Below, piece after piece: positions 1 through 11,200 of a DNA stretch of 64,000 nucleotides; within the stretch, counting starts at the first letter, position 1; every line of letters begins with the position of its first letter. The notes beneath the pieces were generated by a model that saw only the letters and a program-made list of their open reading frames with translations, did not search any database and was not told the origin of the DNA. The stretch lies in NCBI RefSeq assembly GCF_009720525.1, contig NZ_CP043930.1:4434501-4498500 (forward strand). Direction: 5' to 3'. The position numbers and the translations under genes were made by a program. Origin of the DNA: Gimesia benthica (GTDB taxonomy: Bacteria > Planctomycetota > Planctomycetia > Planctomycetales > Planctomycetaceae).

Positions 1-1237
1 AGTCACCATAGGCTGCCAGGCAGACCGTCCGGCCGGGAGCCAGTTCCTGTGCTTTCAGCTGATATTCGATGAACAGTTCTCCCGGCAGATGCAGGATCGA
101 AGCTGATTTGAGGTGCAGGCAGGTGATGGGAATCTGATGTCCCTGGCTGGCCCGCTGGTACCAGACCAGGTTGAATGCAGCCGAAGCTCGTTCGCGCGGA
201 GTTTTACTAGTGTCCTCGACGATGGACTTGAGCTGTTCAGGATCCAGGTGTGCCGCGACGGGTAGCGCTGTCATTTCGGTTTTCCAGTGCAGGTCCTCGG
301 AATTCACAGCCACTTTCTGTTGACTCTCAAATGCCTGCTGCATGGCTTTCTCAATTCGCTGTGCGAGAACCGGACGCATTTCAGGCTCGCCATTATTGTA
401 CTTGCCGGCGGCAATATTGCCTGCAGCGCCGTTGAAGTAAACGTTGAGCGTTCCCGGCAGTGCTTGGTTGCGGGACTCCCGGGCCATGCCGACAAATTCA
501 TAATTGACATCTCCCTGACCGTAATAGCTTTGGGGATGCGTCGCATAGTAGTTCAGAACAGCGATGGGTTTCTCACCGTTCCAGAAACAGATTGAACGCA
601 GGTAAGGATCGATCACTCCTTCAGGTGCATTTATCGCTTCAGAGGCTTTTGACTTACTCCAGCGCATCAGTCGCACTTTGCCATCATCGCCCAGCAGTCT
701 GCGATTCGATGCCACCTTGTTGACTTTTGCTTTGCCAATACCCAGATGTGTTACTCTTTGAGGTTGTTTCAATCCCTTACGGATGGCACTCGCCACTTTC
801 TGGATGCACTGCAGGCCGTAGGCATTATCGTATTTCAAGCCTCCCAGTCCCTCGTTCTCCAGAATGCGCCCAGTGGCAAAATCGATACGGGGGGCGTCAT
901 GTTGATGCAGGGAATGAACGGCGACACGCTCCGGTGTGGTTCCGGCAGCCTCAGCCAGCTTTTTCCGCCAGGTATCGTAGCCTTCGTTTCCAATGCCAAT
1001 CGCATCCACGGCACACAGGATGACCGGCGCTTCATCAGAGAGCAGGACCACTCCGCGTGCATAAAGGGGCGTCACGATTTTCCGCGCGGGAGCATATGCC
1101 ACGGGCTGTCCCAACTCTGGAGTGACATCCTGATTGAAAGGAACGATTTGCAGATCGCCGGCGATCAGAGACCGCACGCTAAGAGAAACGATCAGGATGA
1201 GTAAAGAGGTCGAGGAGATTCGGTGCCGACACTGCAT
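1..1237 (-). CDS. Neutral/alkaline ceramidase-like secreted hydrolase (C-terminus beyond window)
   Basis: The frame reads in from the left edge, with its start at 1237; about 412 codons are visible and the stop lies outside. An AGGA box sits about nine bases before the ATG. Residues 1-27 form a signal peptide (basic start, then a leucine/isoleucine/valine core ending near SLIAG). The mature part contains HSLHQHDAP, which fits the zinc-site histidine motif of the neutral/alkaline non-lysosomal ceramidase family, and later NGAAGN followed by GKY, like the GAAGD/N segment of that family. Planctomycetes carry many such domains of unproven substrate, so ceramide cleavage is only the family's known activity. 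Family assignment is by motif and the exact substrate is unknown. Confidence 0.75.
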   Translation of the reverse strand, partial: MQCRHRISSTSLLILIVSLSVRSLIAGDLQIVPFNQDVTPELGQPVAYAPARKIVTPLYARGVVLLSDEAPVILCAVDAIGIGNEGYDTWRKKLAEAAGTTPERVAVHSLHQHDAPRIDFATGRILENEGLGGLKYDNAYGLQCIQKVASAIRKGLKQPQRVTHLGIGKAKVNKVASNRRLLGDDGKVRLMRWSKSKASEAINAPEGVIDPYLRSICFWNGEKPIAVLNYYATHPQSYYGQGDVNYEFVGMARESRNQALPGTLNVYFNGAAGNIAAGKYNNGEPEMRPVLAQRIEKAMQQAFESQQKVAVNSEDLHWKTEMTALPVAAHLDPEQLKSIVEDTSKTPRERASAAFNLVWYQRASQGHQIPITCLHLKSASILHLPGELFIEYQLKAQELAPGRTVCLAAYGD

Positions 1238-1619
1238 GTGGCTGTTTCCTGAAGCGAGTTATTCAGAACGCGTTGGTTCAGACGTTTCGATGAAAGCAGC
1301 TATTGAACTTATACAGTACTCTCAGTGGAAGCAAGCAGGTGGGGAAGCTGGTTGGGACTCCCGAATCTATACGTCCTGATAACAGACAGGAAAAAGTTGA
1401 AAGCAGGCTCTCTTCCCTTAATCGAGCATTTTGTGAAATTTTTTAATTTTTTCGCAATTTCGCATCTCTCACAGACGTCCAATCTTCCAGTGAATGAGCC
1501 AAAAAAACTATACTTAATTCTATAAACTCTGAATTTGACGCTTTTTACGCGATTACCCTGTTTACTGTCCATTCTCTACAGATGCCAGGGTACTGAGTAA
1601 TGTACAAAAGGTGGGTTAC
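1238..1619. other. AT-rich intergenic region between divergent genes
   Basis: This 382-base stretch separates the reverse ceramidase-like gene from the forward envelope gene at 1620, so it should hold two divergent promoters. It is markedly richer in A and T than its surroundings, with T and A tracts around 1436-1520 and a TTGACG hexamer at 1535-1540. I see no convincing matching -10 box at the right spacing, no RNA gene and no credible small ORF. Confidence 0.5.
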
Positions 1620-4600
1620 ATGCGCTGTCTGAGATGCACTCTTCGTTTCGTTCTTCTGATCTGTCTGGCATGCACATTACTGGGAGGAGTGTCCCGCTCG
1701 GCACTCGCTCAAGCCAAAGTCGAAGCAGAAAAACCTGCCGCTGGCGAGGCTGATTCATCAGGGAAAGAACAGGATGACTGGGATCGCCTGATCTATATCC
1801 CTTTTAAGAATATCAAGGACGTATTCCAGAAATCGGATGCGACGGTTTTCATGCCGTATGTCGAGTATCTGAAACTCTGGTCGCAGTCAGCGGGACTGGG
1901 GACGGACGGGAAGATTCAGTTTCCTGTCAAAGCCGTGGTGACGAGTTCGTCTTACACGGCCACGATCGAAGAGAATGTCGCCCGGATCCAATGTAATCTG
2001 ACCGTTCAGGTGATGGTCGATCCCTGGGTCGAGCTGCCCCTGCAGTTTGGTGATGCCGCCATTGGTAAAGTCACTTCGGAAAAATCAAAGGTCTTTCTGC
2101 GCGGCACCGGGCCGGGGCAGTACGCGCTGCTCCTGTCCGAAAAAGGCGAACACCAGGTTCAGATTGAACTCTTAACGCGGGTGAAAAATTCGCCGGAAGG
2201 ACATCAGTTTCAGTTTGCCTGTCCGACAGTAGGCATCACCACCCTGGATCTCACGATTCCCGAACCGGATCAGACCGTCAAAATCAATCCGCAACTGGTC
2301 CGCCTGCCCGCGAAGTCAGCTGAGAAATCGACCGTTGTGAAATCGACTGTCGGAGCCACCAATCAGATCAGTGTGCTCTGGTATCCCCGGGAAAGCAGCA
2401 AGCCGGAAATGGACCTGCTGGCCAGCGTCGAGAACTCTACCCTGGTTTTTATTCGTGATGGACTGGTACATACTCAGGCCACTTTAAAATACGATGTCCT
2501 GCGGGGAGACATGAAATCGGCCCGCATCGCGGTGCCCCTCAACGACCGAATTCTGGATCTGTCATCAGCCAATACAAAAATCAAGAGCTGGAAAGTTGAA
2601 AAGGGCGATGGGCGTCAGGTGATTCAGGTCGAATTTCTGAATCAGTTACAGGACGACGCGCAGATCGAAGTGCATACTGAAAAAGAAATTCCCGAAGAGC
2701 CGTTTGAGATCCTGGGACTTTCCGATTCCGCGACGCACGGAATTCATGCCTTGGACGTCATCCGGGAAAGCGGCCAGATCGCCATCGATGCGGGTGAGAC
2801 CATGACCTTCACCGTCACGAAGTTTGAGGGAGTGACCCGCAGCGAAGCCAACGGTATCCCAGAAAACATCCGCCGGCCCGGAGCTGTCTACTATCGCTTT
2901 TTCAATCCCTCGGCAACGTTGCAGATCCGTGTGCAGCCCCTGGAACCTCGAATCTTCGTTGCGCAACAGACGGACTGCTATTTCGGTGAAGACGAAATCA
3001 AAGTCACAGCGCAGCTCAATTACGATATCCAGCGGGCTGGAATCTTTTCCTTCCAGTTGAAAGTGCCCGAAGATCTGGAGATCGATTCCGTGAATGTTTC
3101 CGGGCTCAAAGAATATATCTTCGACAAAGAGTCCCGTCTGCTGACGGTGTCCCTGCAACAGAAATTTCAGGGAAAACTGAAACTGCAGGTTCGTGCTCAT
3201 CGGGATCTGGCTCAGGACGACCTCTCCGAAACGGTCAATATTCCGATTCTGGAAGCGACTGAAGTTGAACGTGAGACAGGCCAGATTGCCCTGTACGCAC
3301 CGGAATCGATGGAGCTGATTATCAGTAATCCGGATGTGGTTGGTGCCCAGCCGGCCAATAGTCCCCAGCAGCGACAGTCAGCCCGGCTGGCACTGGCGTC
3401 GGTATGGGAATACAACCGGCGTCCTGTGGTGATTCCGGTTGAGATTCAGATCAAACCGACGCGACTGGTCGCTGATGTCGCCACCTCCATCAGTGTCAAA
3501 GAACAGATTGCAGAGGTAACCAGCCGCATCAATTACCAGGTGCAGTTTGCTGGCGTCGATACGTTTCGGTTCGCAGTTCCGGAGGCGATCGCGGACCTGG
3601 TTCAAATCAGATCGCTTTCGCCCGCACCAGCCCCTTCTATCAAACAGAAAAGTCGGGCCGAGCAAGCCGTTGATGGCTGGGTGACCTGGACGATTATCAC
3701 ACAGCGGAATGTGCAGGGCCCCTACACTCTGGAAGTCCGTTATGATATCACACCTGGCCTGCAGGCAGTCGCAAAAGCTCCTGAAGTAAAGAAACCGGCG
3801 GCTGCAGGGGAAAAAGAAGCGAAAGAAAACGAAGACGCTGAGCAGGAGAAAACTAAAGAATCAGAGAAAGCGGCCGAGGATCCCTCTGGCGATATCGCCC
3901 TGAAGCAGATTGCCTTACAGCCGTTAAAAGTGTTGGGGCTGGAGAAAACTGATGACCAGCCACGCTCGCGAAACGTGCCACTCGCACGCGTGTATGGTGA
4001 AATCGCTGTCAGCAAGTCCAAGACCCTTTCGGTAACTACCGCTGAGTTGTCAGATCAACTGGAGCCGATCGACCTGAGAGAGCTGACTTTACTGCCGCGG
4101 GATGGTTTTCTCGCTTATCGTTATTTCAGCCAGCCAGTCATGCTCGACCTCGCTTCCACGCGTCATAAGATCCAGGAAGTCGTAGAGACAATCGTACTGA
4201 AGTCGCTGGTGGAAATTGTGGTCAGTAAAGAGGGACGTTCTACGTATCGTTGTCGCTATCTGATGAAGTCCAGCGAACGACAACAGTTGAAAGTTGCCTT
4301 GCCTGAGGGCATTGAGCCTTTAAGTATCACCGTTGCCGGTCAGCCGGTTCCGCTGGAGAAAGCAGATGACAGCGAGAGCGAAGAAGGCTGGACCAGCTAC
4401 TTCGTAAATGTCTCTCGCGATCAGGCATCGGACGAGTCGTTCCTCGTCAGCCTGATGTTTACCAAGTCTGTGCCACGTATTACTGATTCGCCCGGCGGTA
4501 AGCTGGGATTGCCGTTACCTCGACTGGGAGGTGTGCAGGCTGCGAATGTAGTAGTACAACAGTTGAAAACTGTGATCTGGGTGCCGGATGATTACGCTTT

Positions 4601-5165
4601 GGTTCGTTCCTCTGATGATTTTAAATCGGAGTTCGAACCTCATCTGTCCGGCGTGATTCCTAAACGGGGTGGGATTGATGCAGACGCATCCTTTTTCGAT
4701 TCCTGGATCGGCGTTTCAGCCGGATCACTGATCGATTTTCCGACAGAGGGCCGTGCTTACAGCTTCACCCGCCTGGGGGGCAGTCCTGAGATTGAAGTCT
4801 CCTGGTGGAAACTTTCCCTCTATAGCTGGGTTCTGGGAATCGCTCTGGTAGTGATTGCTGTCGTGATGCGCAAGACCCCCTGGGAAAACAAAGTGACGGT
4901 GCTGATCGTTCTCGGGTTTCTGTTAGCCATGTTCAGTCTGACCAATGCAGACAAAATTCTGCATGGCCTCTACGCGGCCCGATACGGAATTCTGGCTCTG
5001 TTTACGATCTGGATTCTGTATTCGATCGCAGCACTTCGCTCCGTGGGTATCGTTGATCATAAAGCTGACGATTCACAGCTGGACCTTGCCGGTAAATCAG
5101 CGGCAGTGATTCCGCCTCCCGGTGTATTCGATGATTTCCAGGATGACCAGACTGACGAGAAATAG
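1620..5165 (+). CDS. Large secreted, C-terminally membrane-anchored beta-repeat protein
   Basis: 1181 aa, no named family recognised. I chose ATG 1620 rather than GTG 1611 because the AGGTGG ribosome site overlaps the GTG. Residues 1-30 are a signal peptide ending near ALAQ. Residues about 57-88 carry a paired motif, IYIPFKNIKDVF then FMPYVEYLKLW, that reappears twice in the next gene. The long middle consists of alternating hydrophobic strand-like segments with recurring phrases such as ETGQIALYAPES, suggesting repeated beta-sandwich domains outside the cytoplasm. A Lys/Glu/Ala-rich linker covers about 720-758. Three hydrophobic helices at about 1066-1140 anchor the C-terminus, followed by a short acidic tail. 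It lies 84 bases before its larger relative, probably in one operon. Envelope or surface role is inferred; function is unknown. Confidence 0.8.
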   Translation: MRCLRCTLRFVLLICLACTLLGGVSRSALAQAKVEAEKPAAGEADSSGKEQDDWDRLIYIPFKNIKDVFQKSDATVFMPYVEYLKLWSQSAGLGTDGKIQFPVKAVVTSSSYTATIEENVARIQCNLTVQVMVDPWVELPLQFGDAAIGKVTSEKSKVFLRGTGPGQYALLLSEKGEHQVQIELLTRVKNSPEGHQFQFACPTVGITTLDLTIPEPDQTVKINPQLVRLPAKSAEKSTVVKSTVGATNQISVLWYPRESSKPEMDLLASVENSTLVFIRDGLVHTQATLKYDVLRGDMKSARIAVPLNDRILDLSSANTKIKSWKVEKGDGRQVIQVEFLNQLQDDAQIEVHTEKEIPEEPFEILGLSDSATHGIHALDVIRESGQIAIDAGETMTFTVTKFEGVTRSEANGIPENIRRPGAVYYRFFNPSATLQIRVQPLEPRIFVAQQTDCYFGEDEIKVTAQLNYDIQRAGIFSFQLKVPEDLEIDSVNVSGLKEYIFDKESRLLTVSLQQKFQGKLKLQVRAHRDLAQDDLSETVNIPILEATEVERETGQIALYAPESMELIISNPDVVGAQPANSPQQRQSARLALASVWEYNRRPVVIPVEIQIKPTRLVADVATSISVKEQIAEVTSRINYQVQFAGVDTFRFAVPEAIADLVQIRSLSPAPAPSIKQKSRAEQAVDGWVTWTIITQRNVQGPYTLEVRYDITPGLQAVAKAPEVKKPAAAGEKEAKENEDAEQEKTKESEKAAEDPSGDIALKQIALQPLKVLGLEKTDDQPRSRNVPLARVYGEIAVSKSKTLSVTTAELSDQLEPIDLRELTLLPRDGFLAYRYFSQPVMLDLASTRHKIQEVVETIVLKSLVEIVVSKEGRSTYRCRYLMKSSERQQLKVALPEGIEPLSITVAGQPVPLEKADDSESEEGWTSYFVNVSRDQASDESFLVSLMFTKSVPRITDSPGGKLGLPLPRLGGVQAANVVVQQLKTVIWVPDDYALVRSSDDFKSEFEPHLSGVIPKRGGIDADASFFDSWIGVSAGSLIDFPTEGRAYSFTRLGGSPEIEVSWWKLSLYSWVLGIALVVIAVVMRKTPWENKVTVLIVLGFLLAMFSLTNADKILHGLYAARYGILALFTIWILYSIAALRSVGIVDHKADDSQLDLAGKSAAVIPPPGVFDDFQDDQTDEK

Positions 5166-5249
5166 CAGATAAGTCTGAAACTACCAAAACGGATTCACCG
5201 AGAGTTGAATCAAATCCGACTGTGAGCGACTAACTGCATGAGGTTCGCC

Positions 5250-8200
5250 ATGAATATAAAATCAAAAACGATATCCGCATCTGCTGTTACTGGTGTGTCT
5301 GAAATACGCCGACTTGTGAATCTGGCACTGGCGATCACAGTCTGCCTGGGTTGCCTCTCGACGTGGTTTCCTCGGGAACTCCCCGCCCAGAAAAAGAACA
5401 GTAAAAAAGTGGCTGTCAAACAGAAACAGTCGATGCCCGCACCAAAGCCTCCTCACTGGCCAGAGACTGCCGTCTATCTGCCCCTGGATCAACTGGACGC
5501 ATTAATGTCACGCGACCGCAGCGGTGTGCTGTTGCCCCGTGCGCAGTATGAGTCGCTCAAAAAACAGGCGGAAGCCAATAACGGGGGGACCGGACTGCCT
5601 GATGCACGATCTGTTATTTATGGTGCTGCCTACGAGGCGACTCTCTCAGATCGGCAACTAGTCATTAAGGCCCGCATTTCGATTCGCCAGTTTCCTCAAC
5701 AACTGACGGCTGTCGAATTGCCTCTGCAGGGGCTGGCAGTGGAATCGGCCGAACTGGACGGGAAGCCTGCCATGCTCGCCCGACAGTCCGGAAAGAATTC
5801 GCAACTGCAGTTGTTCAGCAAGGGGGCAGGAGAGCATCAACTGGAACTACAGCTTTCAGCTCCTCTAAATACGGTTGGCAGTGATCAGGTCTCCCAGTTT
5901 CAGTTACTACCCGGTGTGCCCAGTCAGTTCAAAATGAAAGTTCCCACTGATCGGCACCTGGTGGTTAATGAATTGAAGGTGAAATCCGCTTCCCAGGAGG
6001 GAGAACAGGCTGCTTATGAGTTCCCGGTGGGGGGAGATGGTAAGGTCAGCATTAAAATCACCGAGCAGTCACAGCAGCAGGCCAACGATTCTCTGATCTT
6101 CGCACAGAGTGGGATTGGTGTTTCTGTCAGTCCCGGTAAAGTCGCCTGGCAGGCGCAGACCACGCTCAATATCTACGGCCAGTCACTGGATCGGGTGATT
6201 CTGAGTGTGCCCCAGTCTCTGGAAATTGTCAGTGTGGAATCAACGGGGCTGGAATCCTGGACGTTGAATGACAGCATGCGGGATCGTAACCGGACAGAAA
6301 TCACATTGAATTATCGGCAGCCAATCGAGGGCGAACGACAGATTATCTGCCGGGGTGTCATGACCACGGAAACGGATGAAGACTGGAATGTTCCTGATTT
6401 GTTCATTGAGAAGGTCAATTCTCATGTCGGTTCAATTCTGATCCGCTACCCGCCAGGAGTTCGACTCCAGGTCGAAAGAACGCGAAACGTCAGACGGAAA
6501 GCCCAGACTGCACCGGCGACTCGTCAAAGAACTCCCGTGCGACAGACTACGGGGCCGGGACTGGATTTCGATTTCTGGCAGGAAGATTTTCGTATCTCAC
6601 TAATCACGCAGGAAAAACGTTCCGAGGTGCAGATGGCAGCATCTACCGTGATTGACATCAATGAACAGGGAATGGATCTCCGCCTGGTGACCACGGTGGA
6701 AAGTCTGTTTGCTCCCATGTTTGAGTTTGAAGCAAACCTGCCTGCCGAGTGGACCATTCTGGGAGCGACTTTTAAAGATCAGCCGATCGACTGGAAAGAA
6801 TCATCTCGTGAAGCGGGTTCCAAACAGATACGCCTTCCTTTCCCGGATGCACTGCCGGCGAACCAGGAAGCACGTGTGATTATCACCGCACATCGCGATC
6901 TGGAGAACTGGCCCCCTGAAACAGAAGGCCAGCTACTCAACTTGCCTCAAATTGAATTACCCCAGGCCAAAATCCTGGAGGGAACTCTGGTCATCAATGC
7001 GGAGAATGACTGGGATCTGATTCCCAGCGAACTGACCGGCCTGGAGCCGATGCAGGAAAGTATTCCCAACATGCGGTTCGGGTATCAATATCAGGACAAC
7101 AGCTATTCAGGCAGCCTGACTGTTTCCCGAAAACCATTGCAGATGGCCGCACATCATCTGCAGTATGTCCGGCTCGACCAGACCACGCTCTTCTCACACT
7201 ATGAGGCAACTCTCAATGTTGAACGCGGGAGCTTCCGGTCTCTGATGGTTGCCCTGCCGGAAAGTGTGGGTACCGATCTGCAGTTTCAATTAATCAATTC
7301 CGCTGGACGCATCATTGAACAGGCAACCGAAGAACCTCAGAACGGAGTGCGCGTCTGGAAATTGAAGATGGATCGCCGCTTGAGTGGTAAGCAGACCCTG
7401 ACAGTAACCGTCGAACAACCTCGACCTGAAGGTGAGGTTGTGCAGATTCCGCAACTGCAGATCATGTCTGCAGATCGTCAGTATGGAGAAGTTGCATTCG
7501 AAGCGGAAGGTGATCAGCGTCTACAGATTAAAGCAACCGGCGTTCGAGGTCAGGCTCTGAATTCGATCGATGCCGCCGAGTTACCTGCCCCAATCACTTA
7601 CATGCCACAGGAACGCATTGTCGCTGCATTCCGGTTTGTGGGCGCCGGTCATCAGATACAGGTTCAGGAAACCCGTTTCGATCAGACGGCTGTACCCACC
7701 GCGATTGCGCATCAGCTTCAGATTCAAAGCGTACTGGGCTCTGCAGGAGAAGTTCAAAACGAAGCTGCACTCGACTTTTCTGCTGTCGGGATTCAGGCTC
7801 TGCAGGTCATACTCCCGGAGGGGGCAGAACTGTTGTCGGCCCAGATTGGTGGAACCCCGGTTGAGGTACGTCAGACAGGCGCTGCTTTCATGATCCCCGT
7901 GACTGCGGATAGCCAGACCGATGGCACGCATACCTTGAAACTCCTCTACGATGCGAATCGTGGAAACGTGGCCTGGAAAGATCGACTCTCCGCTGTGCCT
8001 CCACAGGTCGCCGTTGTTGACGGAGCTGGACAGATCCAGCCGCTACAGATTTTGAACCAGGCCTGGACGATTCTGTATCCCCAGGACACTTTCATTACCG
8101 ACAGCACCGGGGATTTTGTACCCGACCAACCCCTGGGACGACCGGGGATGATCGAACGGGTTCGTCAGCACCTCTCAATTGTGCCAATCCGCGAGATGGG

Positions 8201-11200
8201 CGGGCGCGTTCTGGCTGCCTGTGGTGCGCTGCTGATTGCTGTGGTAAGCGTCTACTCTTATCGCAGGGGTGGGGTCAACGTCGTAATTTCGCTGTTCGGC
8301 GGGTTTATCCTGCTTTGTATCGTCATCGCACTCATGCTGCCTGCTGTGCAGCAGTCACGAGAAGCAGCACGCCGTTCCATGTCTAAAAATGAAATGCGAC
8401 AGATTGAGTCATCAGTGCAGAGTGATCAGACAGGTGGGACTCAACTGGGATTCGAACCGAACTCCGGTGAAACACCAGCACCATCGACGGCTCCTACCCA
8501 AAGTTTTCAAAGAGGGCAACAGGTTGATGGGCTGACGAGAAAACTCAAGGAACCGACTTCGCAAACGGAGGAAATGAATCGGTCTGGTGAATCGAAATCT
8601 CGAGATGGCAAAGCCAAATTCGACAGGCTGGCTGGAGGTATGCAGGGCAAGCCGGCCTCTATGGCTGCGGGGGAAGGTTTAATCAAAGAGGCAGAGTATC
8701 CTCCTGCTCCGGCGAAAGCGCTGGGAGGTCGACTTTCGGTTGTCGCACCACTGCCTGCTCCAGAAGGTTATCGCTCACTGGAATTTCAATATTACGGCGA
8801 GCCACATAAATCCGGGCTGTCGCTGGATGTGACGTTGCAGGCCCTGAAAATTAATCGTCGACTGTTTCTGATTGTGATGGTCGGAGTGCTCTGGCTGGGC
8901 TGGTTAATGCGGAGCCGGACTTGCCTGCAGCGTTGCCTGGTGCTGTTATTGGGTGTTTTTCTCCCGATCACCTGCAGTGCGTTTCTCCCTGCAGGATTAC
9001 AACCGATTCTGGATGGCCTTTTCGTCGGTTCGCTGCTGGTCGGTTTATGCTGGAGTGTGGAATGGATGATCGGCAAACTGGGACGGGAATGCTGTCGCTG
9101 GAATGCTTCTGCAGACAAGAAGCAGGCGACGGTCAGCACTTTGCTCCTGCTCGGTTTCTGTCTGGGAGCTCCGGTAAGTGGAATTGCTCAGACGGACGTC
9201 AAACCACCTGTTCCCAGCCTGCCTCAAAACCTGGTGATCCCTTACGAAGCAGGCACTGATCCGCTCGACTCACAACGCATCTTTCTGCCGCAGAATGAAT
9301 TCAGAAAACTCTGGAATGCAGCGCATCCGGATGAACCCGTCGATCAGCAGGCAGCTTCAAAGGGGACTGTCAGCCAGGCACTCTATGCAGCAGAAATAAA
9401 ACCGGGAGCGGAAACCGGACAGGCGGTCGTGCATGTCAAAGGACGTCTGGTCATCCACACGGTTGGTTCCCAGCCGGTGACAGTCGCCTTGCCTTTAGGA
9501 AAAGCGGCCATCAGCAGTGCTCAGCTTGATGGAAAGTCGGCTACCTTGTTGACTCAGCCGGAACACAAATTCACCATTGATAAAATTGTTTCACAAACGA
9601 TGTATTCAATCGTGATTTCACAGGCCGGACTGCATATCCTCGATCTGGAACTGGATCTGCCCGCGCAACAGAGCGGGACGGCGGGGAGTTTCAAATTTGA
9701 TCTCCTGCCTGTGGCCAGTGGGCGATTGACACTCGATCTTCCCGATGTGACTTCGGAGGTCAGCATCACGGGAACCCGGTCCACTTATCGGAAACAGACA
9801 GCCGCAGGTAAATCGAAACTGGAGCTGCCTGTAGACCAGGGGGGCCAACTGCAGATTTCCTGGCGTCAGGCAGAAGAGCGGGGTGCGATTCAAGGCATTG
9901 TGCATTGTGATACCAGTCTGTCAGCGGTCGTCCAAGACGCGGGACTGCGGTTACACAGTCTGCATCAATATCAGGTGCGACAGGGGACGATTAACCAGGC
10001 ATTATTGAAAGTTCCCGGGGACATTCGCATTCAGTCCGTTACCGGTCCCGATGTGGGTGGCTGGGAAATGGTGGGGACCGGAGATGATCGACGTATCAAA
10101 GTATTTTTAAGACGCGATATCAAAGATGGGACACGCGTCAAAGTGGAAGCGTTTCAGTCGCTGTCTGTTGGAAAGCAGAATCGTTCGCTCAACCTGCCCC
10201 AGTTTGTTCCTGAAACTATCACAAATGAAACCGGGACCATCGGCGTCTACGCAGAGCCTCAGTTTCAGATTCGTCCGGAGAAAATATCCGGAGCGATACA
10301 AATCGATACACAGAAGTATGTGAATCCGGAAACCGCATCGCCGGTCTGGAAAATAGCAGGCCACACTCTGCAGCCCCAATGGGCTTACCGGTTTTCGCGT
10401 CGACCCGTGGAGACTCAGTTCTTCCTTTCCCGAAAACAAGCTGAAAAACAGGCCATCGCTGAGCATGGAGTTCTTGTTTCACCTCGCAAGCTGAGCGTTT
10501 CCAGCCGCATCCGCTATCAGCTTAAAGGGATTCCCGAATCGACGTTCGTGCTGGAACTGCCTGAAGCCTACCTGGTCTTGAGTGTCCAGGCACAGGGGCT
10601 GGATGACTGGTATGTGATCGAGCAGAACGCCGATGACATGCGGGTTCTGGTTCTCGAATTTGCCGAGCTCAAAACCAGTCTGGCAGAGATCGTGGTCGAT
10701 GGTGTGGTGCCCCGGGAGGGAAATCAGCAACAGGCTGAAGTGATGATCCCTACACCACTGGCGGTCGCCGCGGTACGCAGTGATCTGGCTATCTGGATCG
10801 ACGAATCTTTGGTAGCACGTGCCCCCGAACTGGAAGACTGGCGGGCGATTTCCTCTGCCGATTTGTCACCTGAATTGAAAGCACAGCGTCCGAGCCTGCC
10901 TCAATTCGCTTATCGATCCTCGGCAGAGTTACCGGAGTGGATCAAACTGGAACTCACTCCGGCTCAGCCAAATGTGACGGCTAACTCACTGGTGATGACG
11001 ACGGTGGGTAATGTGTCGGTCAGCCATACGGTGGGGATTCGCTGGTCGATTCAGGGAGCAGCAACCGATGTGTTGTCGTTTACTACCCCTGCCTGGCTCG
11101 GAGAACATCTGGACTTCCGTGGGGATTCGATTCGACAGATCAACAAACGCGTAATCGGCAATGAAATCATCCAATGGACAATTCACCTGCAGAACTCGGT

